From NCBI GenBank assembly GCA_036898135.1, contig CM072512.1, forward strand, positions 9,979,428-10,043,427: a stretch of DNA of 64,000 bases. Reading direction: 5' to 3'. Source of the stretch: Oncomelania hupensis. Its lineage: Eukaryota; Mollusca; Gastropoda; Littorinimorpha; Pomatiopsidae. Both the position numbers and the translations under genes were made by a program. Below, in pieces: positions 10,663 to 23,900 of the stretch. Position 1 is the stretch's first letter, and each line of letters opens with the position of its first letter. The notes below the pieces were generated by a model. It saw nothing but the letters and a program-made list of their open reading frames with translations, was not told the origin of the DNA and searched no databases.

Positions 10663-10972
10663 CTGTTTGAAAAAGGAAATTTAAAAAGGAAATAAAGGTA
10701 TCAAAACTCCTAATTAATGAAAAAGATTAATCATTATTTTAATTTAAAAGGTTCAACTAACTGAATTTCTTCACAAGGCCTAGCTCACACTTAAGATGCC
10801 TTTCTGGACCATGATAATGGAGACGCAGACTGGGATGAATGGGAAAGTAGAAGGGAAGAACACTACTAGCATGATCCAACAGGTTTTGACCATAAGACTA
10901 GTTCCAGAAAGTACTGCTGAGATTTTCTTTAGATCTTCAGATTGTTTTAATCAAAACAGTTTGGGATGAGAT

Positions 10973-10973
<1 letters not shown>

Positions 10974-11043
<70 letters not shown>
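10974..11043. repeat. (GA)n microsatellite
   Basis: About 34 uninterrupted GA units. A similar array is at 51918-51983. Confidence 0.95.
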
Positions 11044-11047
<4 letters not shown>

Positions 11048-11616
11048 GGAATAGGGGTGAAGCGGGTGGGGGAAGGTGATGGATGTTGTTGGACTCAACA
11101 AAATTTTAATTATAGATTCAGATTTTGTCTTCCAGAACCTTTGCTTTGCAGTTATTTCTTGCTTGCAATTCTTCCGTTGCTGTTATTAGTGTTAATGATC
11201 TAATTGGTGTTTCATCAGTTGTAGACAAGGTTAGTGTTTCGGAACATTGGATAATCATGTATTAAAGGAACTAAGGAAGGACGAAGAAAAGGCAATATAC
11301 TAAAGTCCATCCCCATGCACAGGCCATACTGATATAAATAGTTTAGTTTCTAGTTGGGAGGGACTTGTATATAAGCCTCGCGGCTTTTTGAATGTCCATT
11401 TTATTTTGAGCATTTTTACTTGTCCGGTTCCATTTGCAGTTGTTAGGGGAATACTAAAGATAGTATGCTAATTAGTCATCATACTCAAATTTTGATTTAT
11501 GTATGCAATATCACAAAACCAACCTCTTCCATCTTTTCTATTGTGCTCCTCGGTTCTTCGCTCATCAAAAATATTGTGTGTGAAATAACGAAAGCCCCGA
11601 CCCCGTACCGGAAATG

Positions 11617-11808
11617 AAACACTATGTTTGGCTGAATTTTATTGGTCACATTGTACTTCCTATTTGTAATTTGATCCAATAAGAAATAATATAACATATA
11701 TGTCCGTTTGTTGACAGTGTGGCTTCTGCAAGCTAATGGGGATGGAAATATTATTCTTAATGTTAGTTCTTCACACTTCCCTATGATGCAGAAAAGTGAC
11801 GGAACACC
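11617..11808 (+). promoter_or_regulatory. Conserved 5' region of palmitoyltransferase gene 1
   Basis: This block aligns with 55025-55233 upstream of gene copy 2, including ATCCAATAAGAAATAAT (a CCAAT box), ATATATGTCCGTTTGTTGACAG and CTATGATGCA. It probably holds promoter and 5' UTR. The string TTTGTTGACAG could also be a splice acceptor for a 5' UTR-containing exon, which would put the true promoter further upstream. Confidence 0.45.
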
Positions 11809-11935
11809 ATGAATGAACCTATCACATCTGGCAATTTTGCAATGTTGACTATGTTTAGTCAAGCAGCCAGCTCTAATCAACTTGATCTAGTAAAGCAGTT
11901 ACTTCATCAGGACCCCAGCATCGCAACCACACCAG
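11809..11935 (+). CDS. Gene 1 exon 1 (start exon)
   Basis: ATG at 11809 encodes MNEPITSGNFAML, then an ankyrin-like helix LDLVKQLLHQDP. The donor is CCAG|GTAAG and the exon ends in phase 1. The start is chosen because the duplicate at 55234 keeps the same ATG and frame although the bases just upstream differ by a 13-bp indel. Confidence 0.75.
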
Positions 11936-14900
11936 GTAAGATGCTACGGAACGCCGAATTATCACTAGGTAGCAACATAGATACATCTGTATCTATGTGA
12001 CTAGGGTCGGGGTGCTGATAGCCAGAATTTTAAACTTTAATACAACCCGCTTCCCCCCCCCTCCCCCTCCTTCCCGTTGACTACTGCCTTCATCATAATA
12101 AAGATACTCCCTATACTTCCCTTCAAAATCTTACTTTCTCCACTGTGATCAGTACGGATACTGATCGTTTGTGAATCTTAGGCACATGGCATGATGTGTG
12201 ATCATGCGACATAAGCAGACATAACTGAACATATAAAAGGAGACTGAAGACCAAATAAAATAAAATAATCCCGTAGCATGTTTTTGTGATTTTTTTTTTT
12301 AAAGAAATAAAATAAAATAATCCCGTAGCATGGTTTTGTGATTTTTTTTTTTTTTAAGAAAAAAAAACCTCTAGTTCCTCACTTTTGTCTATGTGATAAA
12401 TCATAAAGCAAACTTGATCGGCCAGTAAAAGATTGTACTTTGTTTATGATAGATAGCTACTGACATAAATCCATATTTTTCTAGTATCTGTTGACAGGTA
12501 ACCACTACTGGATTGACCTCGATGGGAAGAAGCATGAGAGGACTAGAAGATTAATAAGAAAACATTTAAAAAGTATAACTGCACTACTGATTTAAATATA
12601 TAGCAGGTGCATTTGCTTTATTGCATTGGTAATTGATTGATTCTGTTTTGTTTCAGTGTTTTGTTTATAGTTTTGTTGTTTATAAATTTACTATATAAGC
12701 CCCACTCCGTTGGCCACCAGGACGGAGGTGTTAAGTATGCTACTGATGGACAATATAGCAAGATCCGCACGAGAAACAACATCGTCATAGGAACCTGGAA
12801 CGTCAGGACCCTAACTGCGGAAGGAAAATTAGAAGAACTGGCCCACGAGCTGGACCACTATCGATGGAACGTTCTAGGTATCAGCGAACTGCGCTGGAAA
12901 GGCCTAGGTGAAACAACGACTGACAAAGGCCACAAGCTCTATTTCAGCGGTAGAGATGACAGGCACGAACACGGCGTTGGATTCTTGGTCCACAAGAACA
13001 TTCTAGCCACTGTCATGGGTTGCCGCCCAGTCTCCAGTAGACTCATTACCATCCGTCTGAGAGCAACCCCTTTCAACATTACCATCATCCAGGCCTATGC
13101 CCCAACATCAGACTATGAAGACAGCGAAGTGGAGGATTTTTATGAAAATATACAGGCGGTCCTTGACCAAGTGCCGAAGAAGGACATAGTCATAGTGCAA
13201 GGCGACTGGAATGCCAAGGTTGGCCAAGATGCGCACCGCAACTGGGGAGACACATGCGGACCCCACTGCAACAACGAGACAAATGACAGGGGTCTGAGGC
13301 TATTGGAGTTTGCCAGATACAACAATCTGGTACTGGCAAACACGCTTGGTCACCACAAAAAATCCAGACGATGGACATGGCACAGTCCCGGCGGGGAACA
13401 TCACAACCAGATCGACTACATCATGGTCAAGAAACGCTTCAGATCAAGCATCAACATTGGCAGGACACGCACTTTTCCAGGAGCAGACATTGGAAGTGAC
13501 CACGATCTCGTGATGATGTCTTTCCGGCTCCATTTGAAGAGAGTAAATACAGCAAAGTGCACTAGGCTGAAGTTCGACCTGGACAAACTGCAAGACCCGG
13601 AGGTGGCAAAAATATTTCAGGCCACAATTGGAGGGAAATTTGCACCACTGCTTATTTTGGGGGCAGGCGAAGTAGATGTCAACACCATGACCAATACCTT
13701 CAACTCAGCTGTAACAGATGCCGCCACTGAGATCCTTGGCAAGCACCGACCAAAGAAGAAGCCGTGGATCACACCTGAACTTTTGGATCTGTGTGATAAA
13801 CGAAGAGAGTTAAAAAAGAAAAAGAACACCTCACAGGGAGCTGATGTCTACCGAAAAATCAACAATGACATCCGAAAAGGCATGCGCACAGCAAAGGAGA
13901 ACTGGATAGAAGATCAATGCCAGGAAATAGAGAACAATCTGAACAAGAACAACAGCAAGAAGGCCTACCAGACTGTGAAGCGGCTGACAAGTGTTAAACA
14001 GCCCAAAGTCTCCACTATCCAAAGCAAGTCTGGCATTTGCCTTACAGAAGAACAAGAAGTCTTGGACAGATGGACAGAGTACTGCTCTGACCTTTACAAC
14101 CATACACCAAATGGAGACCCATCAGTTCTAGCATGTCCCGAGAGCAGAGAAGAAGAAGAAATCCTCCCAATTCTCCGGGAAGAAGTTGAGGCAGCAGTGC
14201 AATCGCTGAAGAAAGGGAAGTCAGCGGGAGTGGACAACATACCAGCGGAACTGCTACAAGCAGGAGGAGAAGCGATGACTGATGCTCTCACCACTATCTG
14301 TAACAAGATCTGGCAGAATGGGGAATGGCCTACACCATGGACCCAGTCGCTTGTCATCACTCTTCCTAAAAAAGGTAACCTTCAGGAGTGTGAAAATTAC
14401 CGCACCATCAGCCTCATCAGCCATCCCAGCAAGGTCCTCCTGAAAATAATACTCAACAGGTTGAAACCACAAGCTGAACAAATCATAGCTGAAGAACAAG
14501 CAGGATTCATGGCAGGGCGAAGTACCACTGAACAGATTTTCAACCTCAGAATAATCTGTGAGAAATACCTACAGCACCAACAACATCTATATCATGTGTT
14601 CATAGACTTCAAGAAGGCATTTGACCGAGTCTGGCATGCAGCTCTATGGGCAACCATGAAAGTGTACAACATCAGCCCTAAAATCATAGAAGTCATCAAA
14701 AGCCTGTATGACAAGGCTACCAGTGCAGTCCTCCATAACAGCGTCATCGGGAACTGGTTCAGAACAACAATCGGTGTGCGTCAAGGATGCCTACTCTCTC
14801 CAACACTCTTCAACATCTTCCTAGAGCGCATCATGTCAGATGCTCTTGCAGATCACGAAGGCACAGTCAGCATAGGGGGCAGAGCAATCTCCAATCTTCG

Positions 14901-17900
14901 TTTTGCGGATGATATTGATGGATTGGCTGGAGAGGAACAAGAACTTGAACAGCTTGTACAGAGGCTTGACACCACCTCCAGAGCTTATGGAATGGAAATA
15001 AGTGCAGAGAAGACCAAAATGATGACCAACAACACCAATGGCATCAACACGGACATCAAAGTACAAGGCCAATCCCTCAACACAGTGCACAGCTTCAAAT
15101 ATTTAGGAGCCATTGTGTCAGACAATGGGTCTCGACAGGAAGTCCTCTCCAGGATCGCACAAACAACTGCTGCCCTGACAAGGTTGAAGCCCATTTGGAA
15201 AGACAGAACCATCAGTCTACATTCCAAAGTAAGACTGCTGCGATCTCTGGTCATCTCCATCTTCCTATATGCTTGCGAAGCATGGACCCTCACAGCAGAT
15301 CTCCAACGAAGAATACAAAGCATGGAGATGAGGTGCTACAGAAGACTTCTGTGCATTTCCTATACCCAACACATCACCAACGTTGAAGTCCGACAGACCA
15401 TCACACAAGCCATTGGACAACACGATGACCTGCTCACAGTGGTGAAGAAACGGAAACTCCGATGGTATGGCCACGTCACCAGATCATCAGGCCTTGCAAA
15501 GACCATTCTGCAAGGCACAGTGCAAGGAGGTAGAAGAAGGGGGAGACCGAAAAAGAGGTGGGAGGACAACATTCGAGAATGGACTGGTTTGACACTGAGC
15601 GAAGCCATGAGGGCTGCTGAGGACAGAGAAAGATGGAGTATGCTGGTTAAGCGATCATCTGTGGTGCCCCTACGACCTTCGGGTTATGGGACAGGATAGG
15701 ATAGGATAGGAAGCCCCACTCACTGAGGAGACAGCTAATATTGCGCACGCATGCCTGATAAATAAAATCCTTTTTTTTTTCTTTTTAAGTCGCTGACCAC
15801 CATTTTTAAGTATTAATAATGCCTCCTTTGATATATGTACTTACCCACCAACTCTAAGGGGCGTCGGACAGCGCAGTGGTTGGAGCCCTCGCTACTGTGT
15901 CGCAAGTTAAGCACCGTCCAATGCGGTTAGCACTTGGATGGGTGACCGCAAAACGTGAAGCAACAAATAACAACGCCCCCAGTTGACTCAACTGTGACTG
16001 AGTACCTACTCTCTTAAGGGTGGGGAAGGTAAAGCAGCGAGGGAGAGAGATGGGCATCACCCTCATTATGCTGGCCCAAGATAAGTCAAGTGTGATCTCC
16101 AACATCACGCTCCCCTACTGCCACAAGGCTATGGGACCACCTTTACCTTTACCTTTTTACCAACTGTAACAAAAATCCAGAACCTGATCCACCACCATCT
16201 CTCACGTTTTATTTTCAGGCTGGCACCAACAAACGGAACTTCACAAGGCCTGTTTGGTGGGAAATGTGGAGGTTGTGAAACTCTTGATTCAATCTGGAGC
16301 TGATCCCAATGCCAGGAACACGTTTGATGAGACTCCGCTGCACTATGCCTGCAAGCGAGGTCTTCCACCCCTGGTCCATTACTTGCTGACGCACGGCAGT
16401 GATGCCACGCTGGTGGACAAAATGGGCAAAGGAGTGTTGCACCACGCGGCGGAGGCTGGCTGTGTGTAAGATTCTTTTACCTATTTATTTTTATTTATTA
16501 TTTCTGTCTTAGTGTATTTAATTCTTTTAGAAGCCTGAATGGGTGTGTGTGCAAGATTTAATGAATTACTGATAATAAGATTTGATGAATTACTATTAAT
16601 GGGCTCTATGCACAAGTCGGCGCGCGCAAACGGCGAGGTCACGTGGTGCGGGAATAACAAAGCGATCATGGCTTCTTTTAGCTCGCTCGCGTGTACTGCA
16701 ATGCTGCTTAAAAATTTTAACTTTACCGACATTTTGGGATATTGTGATGTTTTGAACATAGCACATTCGTGCAATAATGATTACAGACAAATTATTATCA
16801 AAGGACAGGCTTTTTTTAAAGAGCGATTTGTCACTGACATTCAATTTAGAGTTAATCAATATTTCATCTTTCAGTGGAAATCAATGAAAGGAAATGTTCT
16901 TTTCTTTGCATAAAGGTTTTACGTCAGAATTAGAGCATCACAGCACAGTACAGCACAGTACTTCACCATTTTCAAACTCGAACACGCTGTGTTATTCCCG
17001 CAGCACATGATCGTCACGCCTTTGTGCATAGAGCCCATTAAGGTGGAGCAGTAATGTAGTGGTTAGCGCAGATGACACCTCCCACAAACCTTTTCTCACT
17101 AGAAAAGGCAGAGTATCATGATAATAGCATTAAAAATATATCTATAGTGAATTGTTCAACTTCAAGACCACTTTCTAAATTAATATGTGGGTCGTTCTCT
17201 GGAAACATGCTGAAAGTGTGACATAGATGTAAAAAAAAAAACTTTTGAAGAGAAAGTTGTTACATGCACAATATTTAAGTATATATTTGTCCTTTCTCCC
17301 TTTATAATTTTTTTTTAAATTGTTCTTTTAGTTACCGAGTACCAACACCTTAAAGGTATAGGTAGAAGCATATGGACGGATGCAACATAGTAACCAAAGG
17401 AACTGCTAAAAGGTGTCCAAAACTCCTAGTTATGTAAATTTTAAAATCATTTTATAAAAAAGTATCTATTTCAAGAAGATGTTGCACTGTAACAAATGAA
17501 TAATTGCTGTAGATGCATTGGTAAAGATGCATATAAAATTTAATATTTACTTTGGACTGACGCAACATACTATAGTAACCAAACTTTTAAACTAAAGCTA
17601 AAAACAGTCAAGATATTCAGATGCAATGAAATAGAAATGAAAATCCAATTGCAGGTGAAAGCAGTTACTATTTTTAATCAAGAAAAGAATTAAAAGAGTG
17701 AAAGTTTGAAATTAAAAAACAAATTCAGAAATTGTGTAACCTTCGCTGTCGCTACTCCGTTGCGAGCATCCCATAATTTTCAAAACATTCAGATTTCTCA
17801 ATCTTCTATGCGACATCAATACAAAACAACATTATTTGCCTATAAACATAATTGTAACAAATAAACGATGAATTCAAATAACATAAAAAACCAAATGCCA

Positions 17901-20900
17901 CGCAAAATCTTTTTTTACATTTTCCGAAGGACGATCGCAACTAAGTAACTATCGGCGGTGGCTACTTCATTACGTCCGACCTACTTTTTAAAACTAACCC
18001 TCTCCCGACAATCACAAATAATAAATATTCACATCAATAATATTCTTAAAACTGGAAACATTATAATAATTGTAAAAATAAAGATTAAAGTTTGATTCTT
18101 TTACTTTGGTAATCAGAATATTGACGGACGCAACTTCGTGTGGATTCAAAGCAACGAAAACACTTTTTCAAATTTCGACGATACCGCGCATCAATACAGC
18201 ATCTAATTATAACAAAAATTAATCCGCTACTTCCGTGACTATTTTTATACCTAAAATATAGTTCCATTTACTTTTAAACCTAAGTTATTATATTTTAAAG
18301 GTGGACGGACGCAACTCAAGATATTAGTAACGAAGGATACCAGCAATCAAAGAACACCAAATTCTATTCATAATTGGGGTCTATCAAGATTACTTATCTT
18401 TTAATAACAAAAAAATAGTGCAGTGCTAAAAATAGAAAGCACTCATTCCCGATTATTTTGAACAACTTTAGTGAGAGGAGGCTGTCGGTGTCTGTGATAT
18501 GTGAAGTAACGAAGCGTTGCGTCCGTCCAACTAGTTTTGGTGACGCAATAGATTATCAAGTGTCACCTCAGCATGACGCTGAAGCGTGTATCGGCAAACC
18601 TTAATAGGCATTTTCAAAGTTTGTACCACTTTCAGCCATAAAACTGTGCGAGATAAACAAATAATCTGATAAAAAAATTCTGACCGTCAGCATGTCACAA
18701 AATGGCGCTGTGGAATTTCATAAATTTTAGCAGAAAAACACAAATTAAAGAGAATCACTTTAGTTTTAAATGGAAATCCTTTTAAATAATATAACATTAA
18801 TATATACTCAACACAATAACAACAAAACAGACACAGATAATTGGTTTCTTATATATTTTATTTGTTCTGTGGGTTCGGGCAAATAGAATAGACCCAACGT
18901 TTCCCGGCGTGTCGTAAGAGGCGACTAACAGGGGTGATGTTAGCACGGCATCACTGGGCGAAAGTCTTCTACACAGAAGTCACCGGCCAGGGCGGAGGAA
19001 CCTCACGTTACTACAGGTTCAACGACCACGTGCTCAGGGCCAAGGCGAGCCACACTGTATTCGTGGATTTCGGCTGTGGCCAACAGCCTGGAGAGGATTG
19101 GGCCCTGCCAGGTCTTTTTTTTGCCCAAGACACACTACATGATGACACAATCCACTAATTCCATACCGGATCGGTCGTCGCCCGGGCCGTCACCCGGCAC
19201 AAGGACCGCGCCTTCCGTTGGCCACCAGGACGGAGGTGTTAAGTATGCTACTGATGGACAATATAGCAAGATCCGCACGAGAAACAACATCGTCATAGGA
19301 ACCTGGAACGTCAGGACCCTAACTGCGGAAGGAAAATTAGAAGAACTGGCCCACGAGCTGGACCACTATCGATGGAACGTTCTAGGTATCAGCGAACTAC
19401 GCTGGAAAGGCCTAGGTGAAACAACGACTGACAAAGGCCACAAGCTCTATTTCAGCGGTAGAGATGACAGGCACGAACACGGCGTTGGATTCTTGGTCCA
19501 CAAGAACATTCTAGCCACTGTCATGGGTTGCCGCCCAGTCTCCAGTAGACTCATTACCATCCGTCTGAGAGCAACCCCTTTCAACATTACCATCATCCAG
19601 GCCTATGCCCCAACATCAGACTATGAAGACAGCGAAGTGGAGGATTTTTATGAAAATATACAGGCGGTCCTTGACCAAGTGCCGAAGAAGGACATAGTCA
19701 TAGTGCAAGGCGACTGGAATGCCAAGGTTGGCCAAGATGCGCACCGCAACTGGGGAGACACATGCGGACCCCACTGCAACAACGAGACAAATGACAGGGG
19801 TCTGAGGCTATTGGAGTTTGCCAGATACAACAATCTGGTACTGGCAAACACGCTTGGTCTCCACAAAAAATCCAGACGATGGACATGGCACAGTCCCGGC
19901 GGGGAACATCACAACCAGATCGACTACATCATGGTCAAGAAACGCTTCAGATCAAGCATCAACATTGGCAGGACACGCACTTTTCCAGGAGCAGACATTG
20001 GAAGTGACCACGATCTCGTGATGATGTCTTTCCGGCTCCATTTGAAGAGAGTAAATACAGCAAAGTGCACTAGGCTGAAGTTCGACCTGGACAAACTGCA
20101 AGACCCGGAGGTGGCAAAAATATTTCAGGCCACAATTGGAGGGAAATTTGCACCACTGCTTATTTTGGGGGCAGGCGAAGTAGATGTCAACACCATGACC
20201 AATACCTTCAACTCAGCTGTAACAGATGCCGCCACTGAGATCCTTGGCAAGCACCGACCAAAGAAGAAGCCGTGGATCACACCTGAACTTTTGGATCTGT
20301 GTGATAAACGAAGAGAGTTAAAAAAGAAAAAGAACACCTCACAGGGAGCTGATGTCTACCGAAAAATCAACAATGACATCCGAAAAGGCATGCGCACAGC
20401 AAAGGAGAACTGGATAGAAGATCAATGCCAGGAAATAGAGAACAATCTGAACAAGAACAACAGCAAGAAGGCCTACCAGACTGTGAAGCGGCTGACAAGT
20501 GTTAAACAGCCCAAAGTCTCCACTATCCAAAGCAAGTCTGGCATTTGCCTTACAGAAGAACAAGAAGTCTTGGACAGATGGACAGAGTACTGCTCTGACC
20601 TTTACAACCATACACCAAATGGAGACCCATCAGTTCTAGCATGTCCCGAGAGCAGAGAAGAAGAAGAAATCCTCCCAATTCTCCGGGAAGAAGTTGAGGC
20701 AGCAGTGCAATCGCTGAAGAAAGGGAAGTCAGCGGGAGTGGACAACATACCAGCGGAACTGCTACAAGCAGGAGGAGAAGCGATGACTGATGCTCTCACC
20801 ACTATCTGTAACAAGATCTGGCAGAGTGGGGAATGGCCTACACCATGGACCCAGTCGCTTGTCATCACTCTTCCTAAAAAAGGTAACCTTCAGGAGTGTG

Positions 20901-23900
20901 AAAATTACCGCACCATCAGCCTCATCAGCCATCCCAGCAAGGTCCTCCTGAAAATAATACTCAACAGGTTGAAACCACAAGCTGAACAAATCATAGCTGA
21001 AGAACAAGCAGGATTCATGGCAGGGCGAAGTACCACTGAACAGATTTTCAACCTCAGAATAATCTGTGAGAAATACCTACAGCACCAACAACATCTATAT
21101 CATGTGTTCATAGACTTCAAGAAGGCATTTGACCGAGTCTGGCATGCAGCTCTATGGGCAACCATGAAAGTGTACAACATCAGCCCTAAAATCATAGAAG
21201 TCATCAAAAGCCTGTATGACAAGGCTACCAGTGCAGTCCTCCATAACAGCGTCATCGGGAACTGGTTCAGAACAACAATCGGTGTGCGTCAAGGATGCCT
21301 ACTCTCTCCAACACTCTTCAACATCTTCCTAGAGCGCATCATGTCAGATGCTCTTGCAGATCACGAAGGCACAGTCAGCATAGGGGGCAGAGCAATCTCC
21401 AATCTTCGTTTTGCGGATGATATTGATGGATTGGCTGGAGAGGAACAAGAACTTGAACAGCTTGTACAGAGGCTTGACACCACCTCCAGAGCTTATGGAA
21501 TGGAAATAAGTGCAGAGAAGACCAAAATGATGACCAACAACACCAATGGCATCAACACGGACATCAAAGTACAAGGCCAATCCCTCAACACAGTGCACAG
21601 CTTCAAATATTTAGGAGCCATTGTGTCAGACAATGGGTCTCGACAGGAAGTCCTCTCCAGGATCGCACAAACAACTGCTGCCCTGACAAGGTTGAAGCCC
21701 ATTTGGAAAGACAGAACCATCAGTCTACATTCCAAAGTAAGACTGCTGCGATCTCTGGTCATCTCCATCTTCCTATATGCTTGCGAAGCATGGACCCTCA
21801 CAGCAGATCTCCAACGAAGAATACAAAGCATGGAGATGAGGTGTTACAGAAGACTTCTGTGCATTTCCTATACCCAACACATCACCAACGTTGAAGTCCG
21901 ACAGACCATCACACAAGCCATTGGACAACACGATGACCTGCTCACAGTGGTGAAGAAACGGAAACTCCGATGGTATGGCCACGTCACCAGATCATCAGGC
22001 CTTGCAAAGACCATTCTGCAAGGCACAGTGCAAGGAGGTAGAAGAAGGGGGAGACCGAAAAAGAGGTGGGAGGACAACATTCGAGAATGGACTGGTTTGA
22101 CACTGAGCGAAGCCATGAGGGCTGCTGAGGACAGAGAAAGATGGAGTATGCTGGTTAAGCGATCATCTGTGGTGCCCCTACGACCTTCGGGTTATGGGAC
22201 AGGATAGGATAGGATAGGATAGTTCTCAAAGTGAAGTACCCCCCAAGGGCAGGTTTTTGGAGACTAACTCATATAAATTAAGAATGAACGCATGGAGCAC
22301 TAAATACTCAGCAGAAGTTAAATGTATATGTAATGCAAGTGTATCAGTACATCACTTTCTCTGTTTGAATGCTCAGTTTTAAAAGACATATTTAACGTAA
22401 ATGGACATAGCATAACTGAATATGGACATTCTGTAGACATGGCTCTGTATCATCCAAATGTTACAGACGTTGTGAAAGTTATTGCTAAACCTCCTGTTGG
22501 TAGACTTTTATAGACTGTTTGTTTTGAAATTATGTTTTGAAATAGTTTAAATGTTTTAAAAGCAACATTTTCAATGTCTAATAATAATATCACTTAAATG
22601 TTTGAACAGACATTAAATAAAAGATTGATTGATTGAACCCTGTCCACCCGGTTGTGAATGAGTACCTGGATCTGTTTAGAATCGAAGGAAGGTAAAGCAG
22701 CGAGGTGGAGGGGAGATAGGCATCGCCCTCATTAAGCTGGTCTAGAGAAAAGGGAGGTCCTAAGCACTTTTCTCCCCAACGATTGACAGGTTACGGGGAG
22801 ACCTTTACCTAACAATAAAGTCAAAGAGGGAGTGGAGTAGGGATACATGAAGGCTCCTGTTGATGACTAGCACAGCTGCTGATATTTCATTTCACTTTAC
22901 ATTGTTAAGCACAGAAGAGCCTAATGTGTGTATCTAACAGTAACCAGTACATATTTTGACAGCTACTGTCAGTACAAACTCTCCCAAAAATCCAAAGTAA
23001 TAAATACTTGTGACCATTTCTGTCTTTATCCAGACAGTTGCTGGCCATGCTGGAAGCGCTTTATCCCGACATGTCTTTCACGTGCCAAGACTGCAACCTG
23101 CAGACGCCACTCCACCTCGCCACCAAGGCTGGCCAGTTAGAGGCTTTCAAGTTCCTCTTGAGAAAAGGGGTGAGAGAATGCTGATTGACTTGGTCTTCTA
23201 TGTTTACCATTGTCCTCTGTGACTGTAAGTGTAATGGGTTTGGTTCAATGCTTATAATGTTGAGGTTTCCCTTAGACTGGAGATTGTCAAGCGGAAAGGT
23301 GCCTTATTGGATCCATCCATTCATCCATCCATCCCAGTGAGGCAGACATCTTTGTATTTATTTGCTTTGTTTGGATTGAAACTTGGAATATGCAGACATG
23401 CCTACCTGTATGGAATTTCCGTATTTTCCGGAAATTTGAAAAACTCGGCAAGCGCTACGGAAAATACGGATACTTGTTTCACGGTCCGGAAATACATAAA
23501 AACAACATTTGGAAAAAATCTCGAACTCGTTGGCCTGTGGTAATGCACCACGTGACCTTTTTCCGAAGACGCCCGAACCCGGTTTAATGCCGTAATGCGC
23601 AGTCGCAGTAGCAACACGTGGCATCAAAGTTTCCTGTAGAAGCACCGAAGTTTGCCGAACCAGTTTTTGCACAGTCGCAGTAAAGATCGGTGCTCATGAG
23701 ACAGAATTTAAAACATGTCGTCCAAACGAATGGCTAAGCAAAGTGATTGTGAATCTGAATCTTTAAAAAAAACGCGCAAGGGGCAGACATTTCTTGCCTA
23801 GTATTCTGAAAAGTGTCCTTTCGTTATTCGCCGCACCACTGACTCAAAAGTACAATTTGTGCCAACCAGTTTGGTATTTCCGCCGGTGATATGAACGATA

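Noticed and set aside
10799..10880. Possible terminal + strand exon reading DHDNGDADWDEWESRREEHY then stop
   Set aside because: Looks protein-like and follows an AG, but no upstream partner exon or second line of evidence was found.
16481..16913. Overlapping 87-124 aa frames near 16539-16913
   Set aside because: They lie inside the TTAA MITE on both strands and have no transposase motif.
22928..23222. Open frames MYLTVTSTYF... and MTISVFIQTV... as genes
   Set aside because: Wrong phases of exon 3; the correct phase gives an ankyrin repeat and matches exon joins.
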